From Lachnospiraceae bacterium (GTDB taxonomy: Bacteria > Bacillota > Clostridia > Lachnospirales > Lachnospiraceae), in assembly GCA_017408735.1 (NCBI GenBank), contig JAFQUB010000031.1, positions 62,001-126,000 of the forward strand: DNA of 64,000 bases, read 5' to 3'. The notes under the pieces are model-generated. The model was not told where the DNA came from. It saw only the letters and a list, made by a program, of their open reading frames with translations, and did no database searches. Every line of letters starts with the position of its first letter. The stretch's first letter is position 1. Below are positions 8,886-17,140 of this stretch, in pieces. Made by a program: the position numbers and the translations under genes.

Positions 8886-11165
8886 ATGAATAGTGCAGTA
8901 ATCGGTTTTCCGAGAGTTGGAAAATTAAGAGAATTAAAATTTGCATCCGAAAAATATTTTCGAGGTGAGATATCAAAAACACAGTTAACAGAAACCGCAA
9001 AAAAAATCAAGGCAGAAAATTGGAAATGTCAGAAAGAACAGGGAATAAAATACATATCCTCTAATGATTTTTCCTATTATGATGGAATGCTGGATACAGC
9101 GGTTCTGCTTGGAGTGGTGCCGGAATGTTATAAGAATTTAAATCGGGATGCGTTAGATACGTATTTTGCCATGGCAAGAGGCTATCAGGGAAAAGAAGGT
9201 GATGTGCCTGCATTAGCCATGAAGAAATGGTTTAATACCAATTATCATTACATCGAGCCGGAACTGGGGGCAGACACAAAGATACGTCTGGCAGGAACAA
9301 AGCCCTTTGATGAGTATCTTGAGGCACAGGCGGAAGGCATTCAGACAAAGCCGGTATTGATTGGACCGTTTACCTTTTTAAAACTTGCCAGATACCAGGA
9401 TGGTAAAAAGGCAACAGATTTTGTGGAGGACATCTGCAAAGCATACAGGGAAGCTTTGACAAAGCTTGAAAAATTAAATGTGGAATGGGTTCAGATGGAT
9501 GAGCCTGCTTTGGTCACTGATCTTACAAAAGAGGACATTGTGTTGTTTGAAGCATTATATAAAACACTTTTGTCCGTGAAAGGCACAGTTAAAGTCTTAT
9601 TGCAGACCTATTTTGGAGATGTGAGAGATTGCTACGAAAATCTGATAAACCTGAATTTTGATGGAATTGGTCTGGATTTTCTGGAAGGCAGAAAAACATG
9701 GGAGCTGGTGCAGAAATATGGATTCCCAAAAGATAAGATTCTATTTGCAGGTCTGGTAAATGGTAAAAATATCTGGAAATGTGACTATGAAAAGGTACTA
9801 AGTAAATTAGAGGAATTAAAGAAGAATGCAAAAGAAATCGTATTATCTACCTCTTGTTCTTTACTGCACGTACCATACACGTTAAAAAACGAAACAAAAC
9901 TCGCAGAAGAAATAAAACAGCATTTTTCCTTTGCAGTAGAAAAGCTTAGCGAATTGCATGAGCTTACAGTTTTGGCAGAATGTGATGACTATGGGAAGGA
10001 AAAAGAATATGTTGCAAATCAGCGGATGATAAAAAGCGAACGTTGTTATCAGGATGCTGGTGTCAGAGAAGCAGTGACAAATCTGTCAGAAGATGTTTTT
10101 GTGAGAATACCGGAAAGGAATGAGCGTGAAAAGATTCAGAAGAAAGTTTTTGGATTACCATTATTTCCAACGACAACCATTGGTTCTTTCCCTCAGACAC
10201 AGGAAGTAAAAAAGAACAGAAGCAGTTACAAAAAGGGTGAAATTGATAAATCTGCATATGATAAACAAAATTTTGGGTTTATTGAAGAATGTATCAGACA
10301 GCAGGAAGAAATCGGTCTGGATGTGCTTGTTCACGGTGAATATGAGAGAAACGATATGGTTGAATTTTTCGGCGAAAATCTTGCAGGTTATGTATTTACG
10401 GAAAAGGCATGGGTGCAGTCCTACGGTACAAGATGTGTAAAACCGCCAATTATTTTTGGTGATATTAAGAGAATCCGGCCAATTACCGTAGAATATTCTG
10501 CCTATGCACAGAGCTTAACAGACAAGCCTGTAAAAGGAATGCTGACAGGTCCTGTAACCATTCTTAACTGGTCCTTTCCAAGAGAAGACATTTCCTTAAA
10601 AGAAATGGCATATCAGATAGGAATTGCGATCAGAGAAGAAGTACTGGATTTGGAAAAAGCAGGCATCCGAATTATTCAGATTGACGAAGCTGCATTAAAG
10701 GAAAAGCTTCCAATCCGCAAGAGCGACTGGTACATTGAATATCTTGACTGGGCAATACCGGCATTCAGATTATGCCACAGTGGTGTGAAGCCGGAAACAC
10801 AAATACATACTCATATGTGCTACAGTGAATTTGACGAAATCATCCGTGATATTGATAATATGGATGCGGATGTTATTTCTTTTGAAGCATCCCGTTCCAA
10901 GCTGACTATATTGGATGCAATTCAAAAAAGTCATTTTGAAACGGAGGTAGGACCGGGAGTTTACGATATCCATTCTCCAAGAATTCCTTCTGTGGAGGAG
11001 ATAAAAGATGCTTTAGATAAGATGTTAAGGAAGATTCCGGCAGAAAAGCTTTGGGTAAATCCGGACTGTGGATTAAAAACAAGGGGCGTTGCTGAAACCA
11101 TACCAAGCCTCAAGAATTTAGTCCAGGCGGCGGAAGAATTGAGAAATTGTGGCGAAAATTGTTGA
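8886..11165 (+). CDS. metE: Cobalamin-independent methionine synthase
   Basis: 5-methyltetrahydropteroyltriglutamate-homocysteine S-methyltransferase: transfers a methyl group to homocysteine without B12. The start at 8886 is chosen because AAGGAGG (8874-8880) sits five bases upstream and the protein then begins MNSAVIGFPRVGK, the usual MetE N-terminus; an in-frame ATG at 8856 overlaps the -10 box. This gives 759 residues, normal for the family. The N-terminal half (to about 390) and C-terminal catalytic half (FPTTTIGSFPQT onward) are both present. The zinc ligand segment IHTHMCYSEF and the late Cys in WVNPDCGLKTRG are intact. No B12 riboswitch precedes it, unlike many metE genes; control appears to be by the LysR/MET-box pair. 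Confidence 0.97.
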   Translation: MNSAVIGFPRVGKLRELKFASEKYFRGEISKTQLTETAKKIKAENWKCQKEQGIKYISSNDFSYYDGMLDTAVLLGVVPECYKNLNRDALDTYFAMARGYQGKEGDVPALAMKKWFNTNYHYIEPELGADTKIRLAGTKPFDEYLEAQAEGIQTKPVLIGPFTFLKLARYQDGKKATDFVEDICKAYREALTKLEKLNVEWVQMDEPALVTDLTKEDIVLFEALYKTLLSVKGTVKVLLQTYFGDVRDCYENLINLNFDGIGLDFLEGRKTWELVQKYGFPKDKILFAGLVNGKNIWKCDYEKVLSKLEELKKNAKEIVLSTSCSLLHVPYTLKNETKLAEEIKQHFSFAVEKLSELHELTVLAECDDYGKEKEYVANQRMIKSERCYQDAGVREAVTNLSEDVFVRIPERNEREKIQKKVFGLPLFPTTTIGSFPQTQEVKKNRSSYKKGEIDKSAYDKQNFGFIEECIRQQEEIGLDVLVHGEYERNDMVEFFGENLAGYVFTEKAWVQSYGTRCVKPPIIFGDIKRIRPITVEYSAYAQSLTDKPVKGMLTGPVTILNWSFPREDISLKEMAYQIGIAIREEVLDLEKAGIRIIQIDEAALKEKLPIRKSDWYIEYLDWAIPAFRLCHSGVKPETQIHTHMCYSEFDEIIRDIDNMDADVISFEASRSKLTILDAIQKSHFETEVGPGVYDIHSPRIPSVEEIKDALDKMLRKIPAEKLWVNPDCGLKTRGVAETIPSLKNLVQAAEELRNCGENC

Positions 11166-11190
11166 AATCGTTATAACGTTGTGATATAAT
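11162..11190 (+). promoter_or_regulatory. Promoter of the cobalamin operon
   Basis: -35 TTGAAA at 11162-11167, a 17-base spacer and a perfect -10 TATAAT at 11185-11190. The -35 box overlaps the stop codon of metE (11163-11165). Confidence 0.8.
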
Positions 11191-11202
11191 GACAAAAATT
11201 AA

Positions 11203-11420
11203 ATATGGAGCATCAGGTGTCAGAGCAATCATTATGATTGGCTCTGGTGAAAAGGGAAACAGGTGCAAATCCTGTACGAACTCGTCACCGTAATTAGGGA
11301 GCTGAAGCCGATATATCACTGGGAAACTGGGAAGATGGCGGATGTGATGATCTTTAAGTCGGGAGACCTGCCTGATGGCTGTACAGAAACGATTGTTTCA
11401 AGCCACGAGTAATTGGTTGT
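11203..11420 (+). promoter_or_regulatory. Cobalamin (B12) riboswitch
   Basis: Leader RNA with the conserved parts of the cobalamin riboswitch in order: GGTGAAAAGGGAAACAGGTG, then AAATCCTGTACGAACTCGTC and ACCGTAA, a central CACTGGGAAACTGGGAAG segment, and the B12 box GTCGGGAGACCTGCC at 11359-11373. A terminator follows about 100 bases later. The expected action is to stop transcription of the downstream uptake and synthesis genes when adenosylcobalamin is abundant. The 5' boundary is approximate. Confidence 0.93.
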
Positions 11421-11477
11421 ACGTGTAAGAGTATAGGATTATTTTATGATTTTTCCTATATGCTTCCTTTGAGTGCA

Positions 11478-11510
11478 AACCCTTTACCTATTCAGGAAAA
11501 GGGTTTTTTG
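11478..11510 (+). terminator. Riboswitch-controlled terminator
   Basis: AACCCTTT (11478-11485) pairs with AAAGGGTT (11498-11505), followed by TTTTT. It lies between the B12 box and the first gene of the operon and is the natural expression platform. Confidence 0.82.
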
Positions 11511-11594
11511 TTTGTGTTGCCTAAACATTGTTTCTGATGTGCATATTTAAAAATATAATGACAAAAGGCAGATAGAACTGTCGAAGGAGGAAAC

Positions 11595-12854
11595 ATGAAA
11601 AGAAAAGTAGTAGCATTATTTATGGCAGCATTGATGGGAACATTCTGTATGACAGGATGTGGAAACGGTGAAGAGGCAGTCACAGAGAGCGCAGTAGAAG
11701 AAAGCAGTGAAGTAGAAGAAGATACTACACAGAATGAAACAGAAGATACTGCTGAAGCAGAGAATGAAGCTGAGGCAGATGCGGATCAGACAGCAGCAGA
11801 TGAAGTGGCAGCTTTGATTGACGCAATTTACGTACAGGAGAGAACAGATGAAACCGACAAGCAGTGTTCTGATGCAAAGGCTGCATGGGACGCTTTAACA
11901 GATGCTCAGAAGGAGCTTGTGGCAGGTGAGAACGCAGACCCGGATTATTTTGGCAGAGATACCGGAGATGCATCTAAGGATGATCCACGTAATCAGGATG
12001 ATATCGGTGAAAATGAAATTCTGGTCGTTAGTTTTGGTACTTCTTTTAATGACAGCCGTGTTGCTGATGTTAAGGGAATTGAAGATGCATTGCAAGAGGC
12101 AAATCCTGATTGGTCTGTAAGAAGAGCTTTTACGGCACAGATTATCATCAATCATGTGCAGGCAAGAGAGGGTGAGAGCATTGATAATGTAGACCAGGCA
12201 TTAGAGCGCGCAGTTGCAAACGGAGTAAAAAATCTGGTTGTACAGCCGACACACTTGATGCATGGCGCCGAGTATGATGAACTGCTGGAGGCAGTAGAAG
12301 CTTATCAGGATAAGTTTGAAACCTTAAAAATTGCTGAACCATTACTTGGTGAGGTGGGAACTGACGCTACAGTAATCAATGAGGATAAGAAGGCAGTTGC
12401 AGAGGCACTTACTAGCGAAGCAGTGAAAGGTGCAGGCTATGATAATCTGGATGCAGCAAAAGAAGACGGCGTTGCTTTTGTATTTATGGGGCATGGTACA
12501 TCTCATGCTGCTAAGGTATCCTATAGCCAGATGCAGACCCAGATGGGAGAACTTGGCTATGAGAATGTCTATATTGGAACAGTAGAAGGTGAACCGGAAG
12601 AAACTTCCTGTCAGGCAGTTATTGATGCGGTTGCACAGGCAGGTTATAAAAAAGTAATTCTCCGTCCGTTAATGGTAGTAGCCGGCGACCATGCTTATAA
12701 CGATATGGCAGGCGGGGATGAAGATTCTTGGTTAAGCATGTTTAATGCGTCCGGTAAATTTGACAGTGTAGATACACAGATTTTCGGTCTTGGTGAAATT
12801 GAGGCTATTCAGAAAATGTATGTAGAACATACTGCAGATGCAATGAATCAGTAG
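11595..12854 (+). CDS. cbiK: Surface lipoprotein with CbiK-type cobalt/iron chelatase domain
   Basis: Anaerobic sirohydrochlorin cobaltochelatase (CbiK) fold, but exported. A lipoprotein signal (lipobox MTGC, Cys22) is followed by an acidic linker (about 23-65), a helical spacer (about 66-112, with ALTDAQKELV, seen in other surface proteins) and the CbiK domain at about 138-415. Candidate metal-binding residues are kept: H220 and H223 in PTHLMHG, H300 and H304 in GHGTSH, H366 in AGDHAYND. Length 419 is well over the about 260-300 of cytosolic CbiK. RBS AAGGAGG precedes ATG 11595. First gene after the B12 riboswitch, followed by another lipoprotein and a FecBCD-like importer. Exported CbiK relatives are known in Desulfovibrio (periplasmic CbiK) and Porphyromonas (IhtB, implicated in heme iron use). 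Whether it inserts cobalt, removes metal or only binds tetrapyrrole is open. Confidence 0.88.
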   Translation: MKRKVVALFMAALMGTFCMTGCGNGEEAVTESAVEESSEVEEDTTQNETEDTAEAENEAEADADQTAADEVAALIDAIYVQERTDETDKQCSDAKAAWDALTDAQKELVAGENADPDYFGRDTGDASKDDPRNQDDIGENEILVVSFGTSFNDSRVADVKGIEDALQEANPDWSVRRAFTAQIIINHVQAREGESIDNVDQALERAVANGVKNLVVQPTHLMHGAEYDELLEAVEAYQDKFETLKIAEPLLGEVGTDATVINEDKKAVAEALTSEAVKGAGYDNLDAAKEDGVAFVFMGHGTSHAAKVSYSQMQTQMGELGYENVYIGTVEGEPEETSCQAVIDAVAQAGYKKVILRPLMVVAGDHAYNDMAGGDEDSWLSMFNASGKFDSVDTQIFGLGEIEAIQKMYVEHTADAMNQ

Positions 12855-12863
12855 GGAATTATC

Positions 12864-13745
12864 ATGAAGAAAAAAAGAATTGCAATATTTAGTATACTTC
12901 TGTTGACATGTACGTTGCTTGGTGGATGTTCCGGTAAAAGTAGTGAACAGGAGCTGATGACAGAAACAGATGTTTCTGTCACAGAAGGCCTTTCTGCAAC
13001 AGAAGCAGAGGAAACAGCAGAGCTTCCCGATGGGGTATATACAGCCAATTTTGATACAGATAATGGAATGTTCCGGGTAAGTGAAGCTTGCGATGGTAAG
13101 GGAACACTGACCGTAGAAAACGGAGAAATGACGATTCACATTTCACTGGGCTCAAAAAATATTTTGAATCTGTATCCGGGACTTGCAGAAGATGCCCAAA
13201 AGGATGGGGCAGAACTACTATCGCCAACAGAAGATACGGTTACATACAGTGATGGCATAACAGAAGAAGTCTATGGTTTTGATGTACCTGTCCCGGCATT
13301 GGAAGAAGAGTTTGACCTTGCGTTGATTGGGAAAAAGGGAACATGGTATGACCATAAGGTCAGTGTTTCCAATCCGGAACCTTTGAACGAAGAAACGACC
13401 CAGAACAAGAATGCTGTCAAACCAGAAGATGGCAGCTACACCATTGACCTTACCTTTGAAGGCGGAAGCGGAAAAGCAGAGATTTTATCTCCGGCAACAG
13501 TCACGGTATCTGGAGAAATGGTAACTGCAACGATACAGTGGAACAGTCCAAATTATGATTACATGATTGTAAATGGAGAAAAGTATTTGCCGGTAAATAC
13601 AGAAGGAAATTCTGTTTTTGAAATTCCGGTTCTAATTTTTGATGAGCCAATGGATGTGATTGGAGATACTGTGGCAATGAGCAAACCACATGAGATTGAT
13701 TATATTCTTACGTTTCATTCCAATACAATGAAACCCACAGAATAA
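12864..13745 (+). CDS. Lipoprotein with two tandem beta-rich repeats (NEAT-like order)
   Basis: Secreted lipoprotein (lipobox LGGC, Cys22) of 293 residues. After an acidic linker there are two related domains, at about 54-165 and 188-290. Both begin with a DGxYT motif followed by short beta-strand patterns (VENGEMTIHIS, VSGEMVTATIQW) and end with a hydrophobic-rich strand pair (VYGFDVPVPAL, VFEIPVLIFD). The layout recalls NEAT heme-binding domains, but I do not see a clear heme-ligand Tyr motif and the assignment is uncertain. It lies nine bases after the CbiK lipoprotein and thirteen before the substrate-binding lipoprotein, so it probably works in the same capture step for a tetrapyrrole, corrinoid or metal. 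Confidence 0.75.
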   Translation: MKKKRIAIFSILLLTCTLLGGCSGKSSEQELMTETDVSVTEGLSATEAEETAELPDGVYTANFDTDNGMFRVSEACDGKGTLTVENGEMTIHISLGSKNILNLYPGLAEDAQKDGAELLSPTEDTVTYSDGITEEVYGFDVPVPALEEEFDLALIGKKGTWYDHKVSVSNPEPLNEETTQNKNAVKPEDGSYTIDLTFEGGSGKAEILSPATVTVSGEMVTATIQWNSPNYDYMIVNGEKYLPVNTEGNSVFEIPVLIFDEPMDVIGDTVAMSKPHEIDYILTFHSNTMKPTE

Positions 13746-13758
13746 GAGGTACTAAAGA

Positions 13759-14955
13759 ATGAGAAGAAGAAAAAAGACAATAATTACAACATGTCTGTTT
13801 TTGATAGGACTGCTGGGGCTGTGGGGCTGCGGCAGTCCTTCTTCCGATTATACAGACACCGTTCAGACAGATACGGTAGTGGCGCGTGGGATATCTGAGA
13901 ATGAACCGGAGAAATCCGGTCTTATTTATGAAAGCAGCATGGAATTACAATATGCCGCGAATTTTACGGTGGATTATTATGAAGGTGGATATACATTGTT
14001 GACAACAACAATGGATGGAGAACAGTTTCTAGTGGTGCCGGAAGGAAAAGAAATACCGGAAAACTTAGAAGAAGAAACGGTGGTATTGCAGCAACCCATG
14101 AAAGATATTTATCTGGTAGCATCTGCAATTATGGATATGTTCAGCGAATTGGATGGATTGGATACAATCACTTTTTCAGGACAAAAGGAAGAAAACTGGT
14201 ATATTGAAGAGGCAAAAGAAGCTATGGCAAATGGTGATATTCTTTATGCGGGAAAATATAATAAACCGGATTATGAACTGATTGTTTCAAAAGGCTGTAC
14301 TCTTGCAATAGAAAACAGAATGATTTCCCATTCCCCGGAGGTAGTGGAAAAATTAGAAGACTTCGGAATCCCTGTTTTGATTGAGTATTCCAGTTATGAG
14401 CCACATCCATTGGGGAGAGTAGAATGGATTAAATTTTTCGGAGCGCTCATAGGAAAGGAAGAAGAAGCAAAGCAAATATTTGAAGAACAGAAAGCAATTT
14501 TAAATGACGTAACAGCAGATGAAAAAACAGACAAGACCGTTGCTTTCTTTTTTGTTACATCCAATGGTTTGGTACAGGTACGCCAGTCCTCTGACTATGT
14601 ACCAAAGATGATAGAACTTGCAGGTGGAAAATATATCTTTGAAAATCTCGGCGATTCGGAAACAAAACGTTCTACCATGAATATGCAGGTGGAGGAGTTT
14701 TATAACAGCGCCAAGGATGCGGATTTTCTGATTTATAACAGTTCCATTGATGGAGGAGTTTCCAATATGGATGAGCTTCTTGAAAAATGCGGGTTTCTGT
14801 CGGACTTTAAAGCGGTGAAAGAAGGAAATGTCTGGTGTACTACAAATGATATGTACCAACAGTCATTGTCCATCGGTTACTTGATGGAAGATATTCACGC
14901 TATGCTTTTGGAAAAAGAAGAAAATAACATGCGTTATCTATTCCGATTAGAATAA
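13759..14955 (+). CDS. ABC importer substrate-binding lipoprotein (FecB/BtuF class)
   Basis: Substrate-binding lipoprotein of 398 residues (lipobox LWGC, Cys24). After an acidic linker it has the two-lobed TroA/FepB-type fold: N-lobe with LQYAANFTVDYYEGGYTLLT, and C-lobe starting near HPLGRVEWIKFFGALIGKEEEAKQIF, which is the hallmark helix of siderophore, heme and B12 binding proteins. Followed by the matching permease and ATPase. The position behind a B12 riboswitch suggests a corrinoid, cobalt-tetrapyrrole or cobalt chelate as cargo; heme or siderophore cannot be excluded by sequence. Confidence 0.85.
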   Translation: MRRRKKTIITTCLFLIGLLGLWGCGSPSSDYTDTVQTDTVVARGISENEPEKSGLIYESSMELQYAANFTVDYYEGGYTLLTTTMDGEQFLVVPEGKEIPENLEEETVVLQQPMKDIYLVASAIMDMFSELDGLDTITFSGQKEENWYIEEAKEAMANGDILYAGKYNKPDYELIVSKGCTLAIENRMISHSPEVVEKLEDFGIPVLIEYSSYEPHPLGRVEWIKFFGALIGKEEEAKQIFEEQKAILNDVTADEKTDKTVAFFFVTSNGLVQVRQSSDYVPKMIELAGGKYIFENLGDSETKRSTMNMQVEEFYNSAKDADFLIYNSSIDGGVSNMDELLEKCGFLSDFKAVKEGNVWCTTNDMYQQSLSIGYLMEDIHAMLLEKEENNMRYLFRLE

Positions 14956-14967
14956 AAGAAAGGTATT

Positions 14968-15999
14968 GTGATTGATATGCAGAAAAGAAGAAAATACAGA
15001 TATTTTGTAACGTTTCTTTTTCTTGGGATTGGTGTGTTTTTCTTTTTTGCACTCAACATCTGCATTGGAAGTGTAAATATCACATTATCTGATATAGCAG
15101 GTACATTAACAGGGCAGAAAAACAGTGAAACGATAGCAAGAATTTTATGGGATATCAGGCTTCCCAGAACGATGGCAGTTATGATACTTGGCGGTGCATT
15201 GGCTCTTGCCGGATATCTTTTACAGACTTTTTTTCACAATCCTATTGCCGGACCATTTGTTTTAGGAATCTCTTCCGGTGCAAAAATGGTGGTGGCACTT
15301 GTGATGGTCTTTCTGATGGGAAGGGCAGTGAGAGTCACTTCGACGGATATGATACTTGCAGCATTTATTGGTGCAATGTTATCCATGGGTTTTGTTCTGA
15401 TTTTGTCCCAGAGAATCAAAGGAATGTCGATGCTGGTAGTCAGCGGTGTCATGATTGGCTATATCTGTTCAGCGATTACAGAACTGGTTGTAACCTTCGC
15501 TGATGATGCAGATATTGTAAATCTTCATAACTGGTCCCAAGGAAGCTTCTCCGGGATAACATGGGAGAATGTAAAGGTTATGGCATTGGTGGTTTGTATA
15601 ACTTTTATAACAGTTTTTTTATTATCGAAACCCCTTGGTGCGTATCAGCTTGGCGAGATCTATGCGCAGAATATGGGAGTAAATATCAGACTTCTGCGAA
15701 TCAGTCTTGTGATTTTGTCCAGTATTTTGTCTGCCTGCATTGTAGCCTTTGTAGGACCAATTTCATTTGTTGGAATCGCCACACCACATCTGGTGAAAAA
15801 ACTTCTGGGAACAGCAACGCCCATCTGGATGATACCTGCTTGTTTTCTGGGAGGAAGCGTTTTCTGTCTGTTCTGTGATTTGCTTGCAAGAAATCTGCTT
15901 GCACCCACAGAACTAAGTATCAGCACTGTGACTGCGATTTTTGGAGCACCGGTTGTTTTATGGGTTATGGCAAAGCGTAAAAAAGAGAGGTCAGTGTAA
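14968..15999 (+). CDS. ABC importer permease, FecCD/BtuC family
   Basis: Membrane subunit with about nine to ten helices, 343 residues. The family motifs are visible: DIRLPRTMAVMILGGALALAG near residue 60, the segment NPIAGPFVLGISSGA, and the late motif FVGPISFVGIATPHLVKKLLG before the last helices. The start is a GTG at 14968, four bases after AGAAAGG; an ATG at 14977 is possible but farther. The stop overlaps the ATG of the ATPase gene by one base. It pairs with the preceding binding lipoprotein and following ATPase to form a BtuCDF-type importer. Confidence 0.92.
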   Translation: MIDMQKRRKYRYFVTFLFLGIGVFFFFALNICIGSVNITLSDIAGTLTGQKNSETIARILWDIRLPRTMAVMILGGALALAGYLLQTFFHNPIAGPFVLGISSGAKMVVALVMVFLMGRAVRVTSTDMILAAFIGAMLSMGFVLILSQRIKGMSMLVVSGVMIGYICSAITELVVTFADDADIVNLHNWSQGSFSGITWENVKVMALVVCITFITVFLLSKPLGAYQLGEIYAQNMGVNIRLLRISLVILSSILSACIVAFVGPISFVGIATPHLVKKLLGTATPIWMIPACFLGGSVFCLFCDLLARNLLAPTELSISTVTAIFGAPVVLWVMAKRKKERSV

Positions 16000-17138
16000 T
16001 GGAATATTATTTTAAAACAGAGCAGTTGAGTGTTGGCTATCAGAGCGAACCACTGATTCGTGATATTGAAATTGGATTAAATAAGGGAGAGATATTGACA
16101 CTGATTGGGCCAAACGGTGCAGGAAAATCTACCATATTAAAGAGTATCGCAAGGCAGCTTAAATTGATTGACGGAGTGGTGTATTTGGACAAGAAAGATT
16201 TAGCTCAGATGTCAGGTACAGAAATATCTCAAAAAATATCAGGGGTTTTCACGGAAAAATTAAAGACAGAACTGATGAGCTGTGAGGATGTTGTTGCTAC
16301 TGGCAGATACCCATATACCGGGCATTTTGGTATTTTATCAAAGGTGGATTATGCTGTGGTGGAAGAGGCGATGGAACTGGTTCATGTTACAGAAATCAGG
16401 AATCTGGATTTTACAAAAATCAGTGATGGGCAAAGGCAGAGGGTTATGCTTGCCAGAGCAATCTGTCAGGAACCGGAGATTATTATTCTGGATGAACCTA
16501 CATCTTTTCTGGATGTGAAATATAAGTTGGAATTTTTATCTGTGTTACAGGAATTGCGGATAAAAAAAGGATTGACAGTAATTATGTCCATTCACGAGCT
16601 GGAACTGGCAGAGCGGGTTTCTGATAAAATCCTGTGTGTGAATGGAGAGTATGTGGAGCGTTTGGGTAAACCGGAAGAGATTTTCAAGTCCGGTTATATC
16701 AAATCTCTATTTGGCATTGAAACCGGAACTTTTGACGAAGAAAACAGCAGCATGGAGTTAGAAGCTGCTACAGGAGAGCCGGAAGTATTTGTTATAGCCG
16801 GGGACGGAACGGGAAGAAGTGTATACCGGATGTTGCAGCGAAAAGGCACATCATTTATAACCGGAATTCTTTACAAAAATGATTTGGATTATCCGGTGGC
16901 GAAAGCCTTGGCAACAGATGTGATAGAAACAGAAAGCTTTGAACCCATAAAAGAACTTCTGTTAAAAGAAGCAAAAGAGAAGCTGGATGGCTGTAAGAGA
17001 GTAATTTGTTGCAAAAATGTATTTGGCACATTTGAAAAGGCAAATGAAGAATTGCTTACCTATGCAAAAGAAAAAGGCAAGGATGTGGAAATGACAAGGC
17101 AGATAATGACATCAAATGATAGGAAAGGCATGGTTTAG
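15999..17138 (+). CDS. ABC importer ATPase (FecE/BtuD class) with C-terminal extra domain
   Basis: Nucleotide-binding subunit of the upstream importer. Walker A GPNGAGKS is at residues 37-44, the signature appears as ISDGQRQR, and Walker B as [12 protein letters not shown]. The Q-loop position reads GVFTEK where FecE/BtuD proteins normally have LPQ, so the usual Gln is missing. After about residue 258 there is an extra domain of about 115 residues (starting [20 protein letters not shown]) not found in E. coli BtuD but seen, from memory, in ATPases of clostridia and methanogens. It ends two bases before cobQ. Function of the extra domain is not known. Confidence 0.9.
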   Translation: MEYYFKTEQLSVGYQSEPLIRDIEIGLNKGEILTLIGPNGAGKSTILKSIARQLKLIDGVVYLDKKDLAQMSGTEISQKISGVFTEKLKTELMSCEDVVATGRYPYTGHFGILSKVDYAVVEEAMELVHVTEIRNLDFTKISDGQRQRVMLARAICQEPEIIILDEPTSFLDVKYKLEFLSVLQELRIKKGLTVIMSIHELELAERVSDKILCVNGEYVERLGKPEEIFKSGYIKSLFGIETGTFDEENSSMELEAATGEPEVFVIAGDGTGRSVYRMLQRKGTSFITGILYKNDLDYPVAKALATDVIETESFEPIKELLLKEAKEKLDGCKRVICCKNVFGTFEKANEELLTYAKEKGKDVEMTRQIMTSNDRKGMV

Positions 17139-17140
17139 AT

